Source: Metallyticus violacea
Lineage: Eukaryota; Arthropoda; Insecta; Mantodea; Metallyticidae
Direction of reading: 5' to 3'
Assembly (NCBI GenBank): GCA_030762175.1
Contig: CM060840.1
Location: 38,986,501-39,050,500 of the forward strand
Length of the DNA: 64,000 bases
The notes under the pieces were generated by a model. The model did no database searches, was not told the DNA's origin, and worked only from the letters and a program-made list of their open reading frames with translations. This document shows positions 1 through 11,217 of the stretch, piece by piece. Position 1 is the stretch's first letter; every line of letters starts with the position of its first letter. Both the position numbers and the translations under genes were made by a program.

Positions 1-618
1 CCTTTCCCCACTCTAAAAATACTTTTCAGAAAACCGTTCCTCACCCGATCCAATTTCTCCGTTCGTTCTTAACCTAAAATTTCGGCCTCGTAAGGCATTG
101 TAGATCATACTACTGCCCCATATACTGTCTCTAATACCCTACCGGCACATTTGGAATTCTTATACGGAGAGTTTCTGCAGCCTTCATATTAGCTGTAAGT
201 TTTGCCCCATCAATGTGTTTCGCCCATCTTGCATTCAACCAGAAAGTTAGCCCAAGTTACACGAAATTCTTCACGTTATGTATAGTCTGTCCTGCATATG
301 TTCATTTCTCTGCTTTGCTATAAACTGTTTCTCTCTTAAAGGTTATAATGTTCTTTTTACTTCCATTCATGGTATTTTCTTGTAATAATGCCTCAATTAT
401 ATCATTTATAAAAAGATAAAATAGTAGGGAGGAAATAATGCAATCCTATCTTACACTTCTCCGATTAGAGAAACTCCCCGATACCCTACTTAAGGATGTA
501 CATAACGGAATTCCATCGTTCCATATTTCGTCTGTAGCGCTCGAACCATTTTGTTGACATTCCGTTTATCTGCAAGTTGTGTCATAGCACTTCGCGACAA
601 ACGCAGTCAAAAGCTTAT
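1..618 (-). pseudogene. Non-LTR retrotransposon reverse transcriptase remnant
   Basis: Read on the minus strand and moving between frames, the block gives pieces in the order expected of a LINE ORF2. First comes KAFDCVCREVL (reverse transcriptase motif A, at about 585-618), then a stretch like the 'FIxDII' region, then a VKxFVYLG-like segment followed by LTFWLNARWAKHI, and finally a segment resembling LYGAEIWG...RVQNRFLK near 40-90. Several frameshifts and stops are present. The part that should hold the catalytic YxDD appears to be missing: the frame passes from the FIxD-like part directly to the post-catalytic part. The LINE is therefore dead. It runs off the left window edge (its 3' side) and is cut at its 5' side by the TA repeat at 621. 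The assignment rests on family pattern recognition; the exact clade is not determined. Confidence 0.65.

Positions 619-620
<2 letters not shown>

Positions 621-659
<39 letters not shown>
621..659. repeat. (AT)n microsatellite
   Basis: About 19 uninterrupted AT units sit between the LINE fragment and the start of the first palindrome. The palindrome at the right window edge is flanked in the same way by a shorter TA run. Confidence 0.95.
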
Positions 660-662
<3 letters not shown>

Positions 663-927
663 TAACAGTAATTATAATAGTAGAAAAGGATAAAACACTA
701 AGAAAAAGTCACACTTGAGATCGCTATACTTCGAACTCGTGGAGTCCTTCTATGACAAGAAGACAAGTGACAATTTGTTATGAAATTTTGGTTCAGCAAA
801 TATAAGTACCATTCGTCACTTGTCTTCTTGCCATAGGAGGACTCCACGAGTTCGAAGTATAGCGATCTCAAGTGTGACTTTTTCTTAGTGTTTTATCCTT
901 TTCTACTATTATAATTACTGTTAATTT
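659..927. repeat. Long near-perfect palindrome (fold-back element)
   Basis: The left arm 659-771 and right arm 815-927 are 113-bp inverted repeats matching at 111 positions, with a 43-bp loop (772-814). The outer edge starts AAATTAACAG directly after the TA repeat. An inner part of the arm contains TCACACTTGAGATCGC. There is no coding capacity. The same outer sequence occurs at 1160-1240 and, in a shorter form, at 63868-64000, so this is a dispersed family rather than a single local event. It is best described as a fold-back or MITE-like element; the class is unknown. Confidence 0.85.
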
Positions 928-1240
928 GTTACACTGTTAATAGTGTTACTTTATTTTTCTTTTTCTTTTATATTATATATATTATCACCATTATTTGTCT
1001 TCTTGCCATAGAAGAACTCAACGAGTCCGAAATATAGCGATTTCAAGTGTGACTTTATCTTAGTGTTTTATCATTTATACTTACTTTTATAATTACTATA
1101 TATATATATAGTGTTTTATCATTTTCTACTTTTATAATTACTATATATATATAATGTGAAATAAAAATAAAGTAACACTATTAACAATGTAACAAATTAA
1201 CAGTAATAATAAAAGTAGAAAAGGATAAAACACACACATA
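888..1240. repeat. Second, larger inverted repeat of the same palindrome family
   Basis: Positions 888-958 are the inverted counterpart of about 1160-1233 (shared motif GTAACACTATTAACA and its complement). The right arm of the first palindrome therefore also serves as the left arm of a wider one. Between the arms lie diverged partial copies of the same unit (about 990-1140, containing a TGTCTTCTTGCCATAG match) separated by short TA runs. The block looks like nested or repeated insertion, or partial duplication, of one element. Confidence 0.75.
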
Positions 1241-1266
1241 TATTTCCAATTTTGGCAACAAAATAC

Positions 1267-1267
<1 letters not shown>

Positions 1268-1320
<53 letters not shown>
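1268..1320. repeat. (TTA)n microsatellite
   Basis: About 17 TTA units. On the minus strand it reads as a polyasparagine run inside a chance frame, which is not a gene. Confidence 0.95.
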
Positions 1321-3015
1321 GATATCTTCAAGCACACGAGAAACGGAAGTAATTAAGTGTTTTGAATTTAAAGTGTGATTACATTGTTTTAACCTTTCCC
1401 TACATCCAACTCTAATTCTTTTCGTACTAGCCCTTACTCTGTAGATAGCGAGAATTGATACAGGCTTTGCAGTTTCCATTCCCGCATCGGAAAGGGTCCC
1501 TATCATAATAATTGGAGACACTTGATCATGTAGGATATCCATGCTTTGCCATAGGGACCTTGGAAGCGAAAGTTGGAAGGCAGGCTGGTTTGATAATTAA
1601 ACGTCCCAGCTAAACAAACAAAAGGCGTGTCCAGAGGATGTTCTCCTCTAGCCACGGTAAAAGTCATCTGTGTAAGGAGACATTGGCGTCGCCGACATCA
1701 TTCACTCCATCCCTCCACCCTGCCTCTACATGCCGACTCTCTGCGTTTGAAGGCTAAGTGCTTCGGGATTTTCAGTGTTGGGAAGCCTTTTGATGGATCT
1801 CTGGTCTATGCGTGGATGCGGTATGTATGTATGTGTGTGTGTTTACTGACCATCCTAGCAGAGTTTGCTTTCCCATTAGCTGCTGCTTTGCACAGAGTAT
1901 AAGGAAGACTCTTTTAAACCAAAATTAACTTACGGGCTCAAAAAAGAAACGTCCATTGACTCGCTTGTATTCCTTTCTTCTCCATTAATATCTTTCCTCT
2001 TTTCCTCTTCTGCTTCTTTTATGCTGCTTCTTATTTACCATACACAACGGGTGTCGTAAATCCCCTTTGGATATTTTGCAGAATATTGAAACATTTTTAA
2101 TTGAAACAGAAGGGAGGGTGCATGTCTGTTCTGTATATCTCAGGACAGATTTTTAAAACTCAAAATATATGCAAAAATAAAACTGAATTAATATATGTAT
2201 TGAATATACACAAAGGCTATGCTGTACAAAGATGTATTGAAACTCAAAATAAAAATAATAATTAAATTACCCATTTTGTTTACAAAAATGAAAATGTGTG
2301 CATTTGAAATCTACAAATTTAGCGTAAATAAAAATTAACACAACTATTTATAGGACCTAGAAATTCAATGAGTTGGACAAATATATATTTACTATTAACA
2401 AACAAATGACAAAACTGAACAGATTTCTATCATCACAAAATGTACTTTTTTTATCGTTGTGATACACATTTTATCTCTTTCGCTTAATTAACACAAGATT
2501 AGGAACAATATAACATCAAACTAACAAAATGTAAGGCATTTGGAATAATTACTTATAAAATACAGGTTATTTGAGTTGCGGGCCGGCAGTGTGCAGCTGC
2601 TTAATGGGAGAAGTCAGTGTTCAAGGACGTATAATGTAAGTTCAGGTAGCAGCTTATAACTAGTCTGAGGGAGACTTTGTCAGCTAATGATCGTGTGTTA
2701 GTGTGGTACTAGGTGCTTTTATTAATTGAATATTTTTCATCCTTATTTATGTCACTATCTAAATATAAGTTTTTAGGTACGATACGTATGTGAAAATGGA
2801 TTCTTGCAGAATAACATTACGATTTATTAGAAAAAGTTTCAGGTAAAGAAATTGTTTGCCAACTTATTAAAAAGGGACAGGATTTTTCAATGATAGGAAA
2901 CATTCCAAACCACTGCGTCGCCGTATTGTTAAGAAAGCTCAAATTCAGGAATTTCTTACACAGTTTCTGACAATGTACTGCCGCCGAGGCGCATCATTTT
3001 CAATATATCTCAAGC
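1321..3015. other. Unassigned stretch
   Basis: AT-rich, with a more GC-rich patch at about 1540-1910. That patch contains an open plus-strand frame (1627-1902) of basic, low-similarity composition that I do not recognise. A second GC-richer patch at 2566-2633 is followed by a good splice-donor-like GTAAGT but has a weak upstream acceptor. At 2820-2976 a short open plus frame without a recognisable domain is visible. No gene is claimed. Confidence 0.4.

Positions 3016-3072
<57 letters not shown>
3016..3072. repeat. (TTA)n microsatellite
   Basis: About 19 TTA units, essentially uninterrupted. Confidence 0.95.
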
Positions 3073-3577
3073 GTTTTAAATAGAGTATAATTCCATGAAT
3101 TCAATAAAAGTAAAAATATTATAACAAAATACTATCCTTAGGTGTGACGATTATTTCTCTCTTTTTTGATTACAACGGATGAATTTTACAAGTAAGCAGT
3201 CGGAGTCGGGTGGCACGTATTTTAAACAACCTCACTATTCTCACTATTCTCATGCATGAAAAATATAATAATCATTTTATTGTATATTGAAATTGCTTTC
3301 TTATCATTTTGAACTATTCTATTAATTTTTTCCTATAGGTAATATGTATAAAAACATTATTTACTCATATATGAATATAAATATTATTAATAAATTGCAC
3401 AAATATAAAGAATTAAAAATAATGATTTTATTAACTATAACGAATATTTTTTTTTTCAGAAGATTTTGACCCTAGGGTTCGAAACTTTCTGTTTACGTAG
3501 TACTTTGCCCTGTCATTTGCTTCAGAATTTTCTTCCCTTCCACTTCTTTCTGCCCCAACTACTTCAATCTTTGTTTT

Positions 3578-3581
<4 letters not shown>

Positions 3582-3610
<29 letters not shown>
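3582..3610. repeat. (CT)n microsatellite
   Basis: About 14 CT units, inside an otherwise unassigned AT-rich stretch. Confidence 0.95.
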
Positions 3611-3615
<5 letters not shown>

Positions 3616-5764
3616 AAATGTTTATGCTTCACTGTCTCTGCTTTATATTGTACAAGACTCTCTCTTGTTTAATTAGGGATGCATTCTCCCATTCATTTAC
3701 AATGCTTTTGTAATGCATGTAATCTGCACGTGTTTACTCAGACAGTTTTGTGATGAAATGCCTTGAATGGAGTTTCATGCATAAAATTCACATATGTACT
3801 CGTATGTGTTTATTTTGCTTGTTAAGAAAACGGAATATTAAATATAACTATTTAGATTGTGTTGTATTTACCTTCTTTGGTAATTCGCAATTTCTTTAAT
3901 TTTCTTTTACCACAGTGCCCTATATTTCAACACTTTTTACATATTAAATAATATGTGTAATATAAGTACTTCAAATGTATTTTATTCATGCAAATTTAAA
4001 GATTCCTTCTTTTTCCAAACTTGACATTATTATTATCATAATTATTATTATGTTCATCATTACTACCGTTATCACAGAGATAAAAATATTACAAGGGGTG
4101 AAAGGTATAATCAATATTTTTTTTTTAGCAATGCAAATTCCAAAGATAGCCATTGGCTGTTTTCACAGAACTATGAGAAATAACCATTTGCTGAGAAAAA
4201 TGTAATTTATGTGGATTTAACAAGCTACGTATAATGCCATATACATTATTGAACATTGTATATTGTTAAGTAAGTACTTCCTAAGTAAGTGTTTGGAAAT
4301 TACGCGGCCTTTCCAATGTCAATGTGAGCTCTGTGAGTTATTCCACTCTAAACTAAATTCTTTCCATTAAGCTTCATCGAAACATATTCAGATGCATCGT
4401 AGTTTTCTTAAACATCTAGCACCATAAAAATGCTGCAGTATGAAGCTAAAAGTTTACTTTTCAGAAAAGAAAAATACTAGCCGTAATGGAGATTTTTGAA
4501 GACATTTGAGTTTTGCATTCTGAGTTAGTGTCTCTCTCTTGCTTGAGATTATAGTACAAGAGCCTTAAAAAGATCGTTTAAAACTATTGTTCCCTAATTT
4601 ACGCACATGCACGATGAAATGCTTAACCATACATTAAGGAAGGAATATTTATTCTGCTCGTGACGTTCCTAAAAGAGGAAATGTGGACTTTTTGGATGCT
4701 CCTTGCTTCTCCTTAAGATAAGCAGGTGCATATCGGTTCGGTGCTATTAGCAAAAGGACGCAACACACGCCTTTCTAGGAGCAAGAGTCGCAATTTACTC
4801 AGTTTTTGATCTGAGGTGGCCTATTACAATTAAAAGTTCCGAAGTTATATTTTCATTACTTTTACTTTTCTCTTGCATTATCTATAATATTAATAATAAA
4901 TTATTGCTCACATTTTTATATTTGACAATATTTGCCAGATATTTAGGACATAAAGTTCCGTTTATCGTTCAGAATCTTTACTAGTATATGCCTCTAATGA
5001 GAGTGCAGTACGTGCAAGAGAATAGATCTAGTTTTCCAATCGCGTGATATAGTTCAAACCAGTCTGCACTTGGGATATTTAAAACTTAAAAGTGTGGTTT
5101 CTTCAACTTTGGTTTATTTATCGCAGTCATATTCTGATATTAAATTAGAAACTACCTGACGAGCACACATTTTACTACATAGCGATTTATATAGTAAAGA
5201 GGTAGGTAGGTCAGATTTACTCAGTGGGTCCGAAAGAAAGGATTCTAAGTAATTTTAGGAGATATTTATAGCTTTTTAGACTATGAATTTAAAATAGTAA
5301 ACAACAACAAAATAAATAAAAACATACGAAATAGCAAATATTTATACTTTTCATTATCTGCCTTTGTACACTCTAGAGTGGCAACAATTTTTATTCTTTT
5401 GATTCTTGTTCTACGATAAGTATAAGTACGTCAAAAGCTTCAAAATTCTAATTTTTCCCCCTTTTTTAACCCCGTAAAATACATTACGATATTTCACCAA
5501 CCGTCATATTTTGCCATAAAAACACCATTAGAAGTGTTCAAACTTCAAAAAATCCTGTTGATTAAAACCATGATTTTAAGCACTTGCAGGGTTTTGGTGA
5601 TGACGTAATTTTATTTTTGTAGCTGGAGAGTAAAATGTAAGTCTCTCAGTACGTATAAACAAACACTCCTTCCTGCGTATAACAAGTTGACGCCCTTAGG
5701 TGAAAAACTTTGTTACTTGAAAGATTCACAACATGATCCTTTTTCACTTTTAGTAATGATATTA
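3611..5764. other. Unassigned AT-rich stretch
   Basis: I see no coding signal, SINE head or transposase motif here; only short interrupted ATT runs near 4028-4051. Confidence 0.4.
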
Positions 5765-6090
5765 TATTTGTGCTAATGAATGAATGAATGAATGAATGAA
5801 TGAATGGTGTTTAACGCCCGTTTTTTGCTACAGAGGCACCACAGGCGATGGGCACTGATGATACATGAGATGAAATGATATATTGGAAAGGATTTATTTT
5901 TAAGGAAGGAATCGTTCCAGGCCTAAGTTTAGGATACCTCCCCAGTATTTGCCATTTATGAGGACTGAGGAAAACCTGGAAAAAACCTCAGTCAGGAAGG
6001 ACGGTCCTGGGGGTATTCGAACCCCGACCTCCCGCTCACGAGTCCGAGACTTAACGACCTCGGCCATCCGTGGCGGTATTTGTGCTAATG
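5765..6090 (-). mobile_element. SINE-B copy with 14-bp target-site duplication
   Basis: The body is at 5779-6076 on the minus strand. The head, at the right end, reads GGATGGCCGAGGTCGTTAAG, an RNA polymerase III A box like that of Ser/Leu tRNAs. It is followed by a B box GGGTTCGAATACCCC. The 3' end, at the left, finishes in GGGCGTTAAACACC and a tandem ATGA/TGAA run (5775-5806). Both sides carry TATTTGTGCTAATG (5765-5778 and 6077-6090), a perfect 14-bp direct duplication typical of LINE-driven insertion. The element codes for nothing itself. This is the clearest full-length SINE-B copy in the window. Confidence 0.9.
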
Positions 6091-6177
6091 TGATGTTGCG
6101 CTTTGCGCATTAATTAATTAGTATTTAGTACTTTATTCATTAAAAACGAGGGTAAGTGAGCGTTTTTCATTGAATTT

Positions 6178-6382
6178 AATGTACATGATAACTACTGAGG
6201 CTTCACATGCGGTGGAAAATGAAGATACCTGAGATAAAATGATAATTTAGGAAGTATTTGGGTCGGAAATGTTCCAGGCCTAAATTTGAAGCATTTCACC
6301 GGCATTTGCTATTAATGAGGTGTGAAACAACGCGGACCTCTCTCTTTTACGTCCTTGGTTTAACAACCTCGATCACCCGTGT
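6178..6382 (-). mobile_element. Old, degenerate SINE-B copy
   Basis: It lines up along its length with the copy just to the left: ACTACTGAGGC near the tail, GTTCCAGGCCTAA in the middle, and a worn tRNA-like head (AACCTCGATCACCCGTG) at the right. The B box has been lost. It is much more diverged than its neighbour, so the two inserted at different times in the same orientation. Confidence 0.75.
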
Positions 6383-8148
6383 ACTAAGGTCCGTAGTGTA
6401 AGTGTTATTTTCACGTACTAAAGTACCTTTTAATCAGTGGTTCGTATAGAAGAGTGACCAGGGGTATAACTACATCCGAAATGGCGTGGGGGGAAGATTT
6501 CTTTTATCAAGATTTATACTCCTCTTCGACATTCTCTTATTGTACGTTTGTGTTGTCAACTTATGTTTTATAAGGAACTCTTCTAATTCGGCTGTTAAAG
6601 TACGCCTAATGCATTCCGCAGTTAATTCAGAAACATTGAGGAATTTTATGAATATTTCAAACGGTTTACCCCCCAATATCACAACAATTTGTGACATGCA
6701 TGTAATATCTGTCTTTTGTCGGCCTGTATAGAAACGAAATTTGCACTTTTTATTTCTTTTGATAATATTTCTATAGACAAGATGTTTTTCTCACTTCATA
6801 CGCTGCCGGCTAGAATGTTTTTTCAAAACATAATAAAAAAAAAACTTAATTTTTGTCCTCTTGCTGAGTAAACTCATATAGCTTTCGGTTGAAGGTCCAA
6901 ATCGTTTCACTTCCAACTTAACAGTTAAACTTAGAAGCGAAAATGGAGCCTCCAAAAAAGTTCCACTTTATTCATTGCCATAAAACAAATACGCTTTTTG
7001 TAGCTTAACAGTTAACACTGTGAAATTCAACTTTATACTGACAAACAATGAGGAAGTCACCTAATTTCAAACAAAGTGCTAAAACACCCCTAGTCATTTA
7101 TGCATGGTGTCAGTAAGTCGTCGACATCTGATTCCCAAGGAAAGAGAGAGTACGGAGCGCTGGTCAAGGACCGTCTTCCTGTTGACCCAAGAGAACCGTA
7201 GAAATAAACAGAAGAGCTAACAGAAAGGCTAACCCTTCTTGGAGAAAGACAAATATAAATTCTTGTTAATCTTTGCTGGCCTATTGAAAGTATAAGTTTA
7301 AAGCGAAAAACTTTCCGTGCCGGCCCAAGAATCGCCCTCGCTAACGGAGGACCGCATGCTGCCGCTACTACAGTAAAGAGGAAATGCACTTATTGCATAA
7401 TATACAATTAAGAACTATATATATAGCCGTTTTCATGCATTTCTTGTTTTAAAAGCTAACTAGGGAAAGAGAAAATGGTAAATGATTATGGAATTTTCTT
7501 GCGGGGATGGGGTGAGCCATCTGGCCCTTATGACCGGGCCGCTCCTGCTCTTAATATATGAAAAAAATGCTTTAACCTAAACTGGACTCAGAATATTTCT
7601 GTCGAACGTATTTCTAACACTACTAGAACACTAAACGCTAAAATAATCACTTCCTTCTACGTAATATATTAGAGAAACGATATTTGTACTGATTTTAGGC
7701 AATAGTGAACTTGCTCTGTAGGAACGAAATGTCCTTTTTACTGGTTATATCCTAGGAACTTCCAAGTCTCGGTGGAGTTTCTGATAAAAGTTTATTTAAA
7801 CGACTTTATCTTTTGTTCCCTTTAACCCTCCTTCTTATGGCTCGATATCGTTGCCGAACAGTATGCATAACAAAAGAAGTTCTCTTTGATACCTTCATCC
7901 ATTGTTAAGAACAATAGCGTTCCTTTCATCGGAAAGGTAGATGTCGTTCTAGGTTTCTTTTTCTTTTTCTTTTTCCTTATATTGATGTAATTTTTTGTAA
8001 GGGTGATGGACGAAGAAGAATTTCTTATTTGCGTCATTCTTATCTTCAAAATACCTCAAAAAACGTTTCTGTTCTAAAATATATTCATTTAATTTCGTGT
8101 TTTGCCTCCTTTCATACAAAGCTTTTTGTAACAACTTTATGGTTCTAA
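6383..8148. other. Unassigned stretch
   Basis: GC rises at 7090-7390, where a minus-strand open frame of 99 codons exists, but nothing in it resembles a known domain. At 7505-7550 a short GC-rich segment with internal complementarity (GGCCCTTATGACCGGGCC) resembles SINE debris but cannot be assigned. A T5C repeat lies at 7953-7976. Confidence 0.35.
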
Positions 8149-8167
8149 TTAACTCTTGGTTTTACAG

Positions 8168-8347
8168 GCCGTGACGACAGGCTACCCCTATACTTTGAGA
8201 ACTTTGGTGGTGGTCTTCACGTGATTGTAGGTTTGAAGCAGAAGCAAGCACCGGCTGGAGGAGGAGGGACTTTGGGTTGGCATAGTGGGCAGATTGATAA
8301 TTACAGGGGAAAATGGATTGACTGGCTAGAACAAGAAAAAGAGGGGA
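8168..8347 (+). CDS. Candidate internal exon, product unknown
   Basis: A polypyrimidine-led acceptor (ending TTTTACAG at 8167) is followed by 180 bases that are open in only one frame and end at a strong donor (GTAAGT, 8348-8353). The peptide starts RDDRLPLYFENFGGG and ends KWIDWLEQEKEG, with balanced residue use rather than the Phe/Ile/Lys bias of chance AT-rich frames. GC is clearly higher than in the flanks. The exon would start with two bases and end with one base of a split codon (length divisible by three). I do not recognise the protein. The opposite strand is also open for 94 codons here, so a chance GC-rich patch cannot be excluded. Confidence 0.28.
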
Positions 8348-8353
8348 GTAAGT

Positions 8354-10787
8354 AAAGAGCGGTCTTATCCTATATCTTTTCGTCCTTTTCTTGCGATGGC
8401 TTTTTATGTACCCTCTACCTCGATCTTCCTGTCTTTCATTCTTCAAGAGCGAAATGTTGATATGATTTTTGTTTGCTTAGTGTCTTAACATCTGCTTCGG
8501 CCCCACACGATCGGACGTTTGGTCTGAGATCCTCCGCCCATCAGCCCAAACCATTCCTCTCTTTGTATTTTTTTTTTTTTTTCCACCTGCCAACTTCATG
8601 AGCTATTAGTGTAGCTGTACTTAGACGACTTAATTTTTACTCACTTTCTATGTTAAGCGATTTGCATATGTCCTTTTCATACACACGGACGTTTTAATTT
8701 AAGTTTTGATATGGGTGTTGGTTGAAGTGCTTGTTAAAGAAAAAGAAAACCTTTCTCAGGAGACAGGTGTGAGCTGCTTACAAACGAAAACACCTCGGTT
8801 ACTGACTCATGTTTCAGTTTTAAGCATACGCGAACTCTATGAGCCTACATTGCTAACGGGTCATCCATTTGTTTGGGCTTTGCTTTCTGAGGCTGTGGTT
8901 CTGGCAGTTGATGGCTGCGCACGCGTCGGAATGATATCTTCAAGGTAGACTATAAGGGCAAGAATGAATAGATGACGTGCTTTTTGCTAATACGTTTTGT
9001 TCCTGTGCAATTCTTCCATTCATACTAACTATTAAAATTAACATTAATATCATAATAAATACTCTGTAATATTGTGAAGACGGCCAGATTACTATGGTAG
9101 TTAAGCACCATCCTTTACTTGGCGCGCTATAAAGTTTCAGACGTAAGTGTAGTTGGTTGTTTGTGACGATCGTGTAAACAAACTAGTGTTGACATTTTCT
9201 ACTACAAAATGAATAAAACTGTTTTAGTGATGGATCCGAATTTAGTTGAAAACAAAGACATTTAATTTGAATAGAAGTTTATAAAAATTGAAGAGATGTT
9301 TAGACTCATTTACCTGGACTTAATTCACACAATTTTACTGAAAAGAATTATTTGGGAGTTCTATTACATTATTTGATGTGAAGAATTATCTAAAGGCTAA
9401 CTATAACATCAGCTTTCAGGCTGCAAAATCAAAAATTAAAACACAGTATATAAATTATATATGCGGGCAAAGACGAGTAACAAAACAGAATACGAGATGA
9501 AATAGGGAACATTTTGGAAGTTGAGCAGCGACGTATGAATAAAAAGTTTGTTTAGGCGCTACAAAACCTGTGTTGTAGCAAGAAACGAAAGGTGTTTTAA
9601 AATCTTCTTTAAAAAACGAAATTCTGTGTCACAACTCAAAAGTATCTATTATATAGTGTTTATAAAACAATCTCTGCGTGCGGGACAAAATTTAATAACC
9701 TCGCCCCATCCCATCAAGTTCCAAGTGACTAGTGTTAGCGCTTTCGTCTAAGCAGTAATACACTGCGATGAAATACCTGGAATTTCTCCAGCGTTGCCAC
9801 TGTTGCTTTCGTAAGTTAAAGATTAATTAAAAACGATGAACATTTCCTATTTCTCGTGTTATTAAGAATATCTGATAACATCTAATAAATGAATAAATAA
9901 TTTACTCTCACTGTCATATCTCTCTGCGAGTATATCACGTACTGTAAGAGATTGCAGAGACGTGACAGCGTTGTTCTAAGCGAACACTGAATCAAATGGA
10001 TAACTGATATTAGTTTTAGGAAAAAAGTCGCCAAGGCTTGTCCCATACTGCAAAAATGAAGCTATCATGACAGAGTAGGCACGAGAAAACCGTTTTTCTA
10101 TTTTCAGTGTGGTTTTTAGGGCTGGTTGATAGCATTGTTGCTACGCTCTATATCGACTGCAGATTTTTACGGACGATGAACTTAAAATATTTAAATTGTC
10201 CTTACCATTGTATAAAGATATTGCATTGATTTACGATTAGGGAATGGCTGTGATTCTTCCCATAATCTATGATTACGGACTTGGCGTATGAATTTCAGCA
10301 CACTCGCTGATGTGATCATAATTTTCACATAATACCATCTGCTGCGAAACAAATGGACACAACAGTAGTAAAATATAAACATCAAGAATTTCTTCCTATC
10401 CCTGTGTAAGATACACCAAGAGCAAATAATTTTTTTTTTAATTCTCGAGATATTTTTAATTAACCGTGTATTGTGTCTTTCCCTTCAAGAAGTTATGTGG
10501 GCTAGGCTGCCGACTGGAGGGACCTTTCTGGTGCTTAATCCGAGACCAACTAATGAATGCGGTATACAAGGGCAAATCATATGAACTACTTTCCTGGGCG
10601 CGTAGGTAGATGGGGCAAACAGTAGTAGCATGGGGGGGGGGGTAGAAATACACGCATTCAGGTCAAAAAACTATTTCTTAAGGAAAGAAGATACTCATTA
10701 ATTATTACATACTAATATAGAACACCACCTTTGCCCACTTTGACTGACGCAGCATACCAAATTATTTATACAATACATCCATTTCAG
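8354..10787. other. Unassigned stretch
   Basis: Short open frames (for example 8706-8948 and 9548-9751, plus strand) lack recognisable motifs. A splice-donor-like GTAAGTG follows a small GC-rich patch near 9144. A G11 run lies at 10632-10642. I see no transposase or SINE sequence. Confidence 0.35.
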
Positions 10788-10878
10788 GTTCACAATGGAA
10801 TTGAAGCTAATTTTATTTTACCTACGTTATTGGTAGTCCTCGGTTGCTTCGTCTTTTTACCTTCACTAAAAGAACAAG
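10788..10878 (+). CDS. Candidate internal exon, possible membrane segment
   Basis: The acceptor CATCCATTTCAG ends at 10787 and the segment ends CAAG before GTAATG (donor at 10879). It is open in the frame beginning VHNGIEANF, followed by a hydrophobic stretch ILPTLLVVLGCFVFLPSL that could span a membrane, then KEQ. Starting in phase 0 and ending with one spare base, it could splice to the candidate exon at 20849 but not directly from the one at 8168. I do not recognise the product. Support is only splice-site quality and reading frame, and the region is short, so chance is a real alternative. Confidence 0.2.
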
Positions 10879-10938
10879 GTAATGACGCACTGCAAATGTC
10901 CAGAGAATACTAGCCATATTACTTCTTAACAGTGTTCA

Positions 10939-11217
10939 GTTTCTCAAACCCAAGATCGCGGGTTCAAACCCGGCCAGGATCGATGGATTTTTTCGGGAGT
11001 AAAAATCCTAAGTATGGCTTCCTTCGGAAGGGAAGTAAAGCCGTGGGTCCCGTGACGTACATTTATGGCACGATAAAGAATCTCAAGCCTGAAAGAAGAG
11101 GTCTCTGAGCAAAATTTGCCGGCCGTTTCACGCCCTGAATTGAATGGGGCGCTGATGACCTGAGATGCTTAAGAGCGTCCGTAAATAAAAAAATCAAATA
11201 AAAAAAGTTTCTCAAAC
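10939..11217 (+). mobile_element. SINE-A copy, 5'-truncated, with 11-bp target duplication
   Basis: GTTTCTCAAAC occurs at 10939-10949 and again at 11207-11217. The body between starts inside the tRNA-like head, so the A box is missing, while the B box GGGTTCAAACCC and the whole body to the AAATAAA tail are present. A 5'-truncated insertion flanked by a perfect duplication is a signature of incomplete reverse transcription by a LINE. The sequence is close to the copies at 39.6 and 48.0 kb. Confidence 0.92.

Noticed and set aside
1141..1542. Minus-strand frame of 133 codons with a polyasparagine run
   Set aside because: The run is the translated TTA microsatellite, and part of the frame covers the palindrome family.
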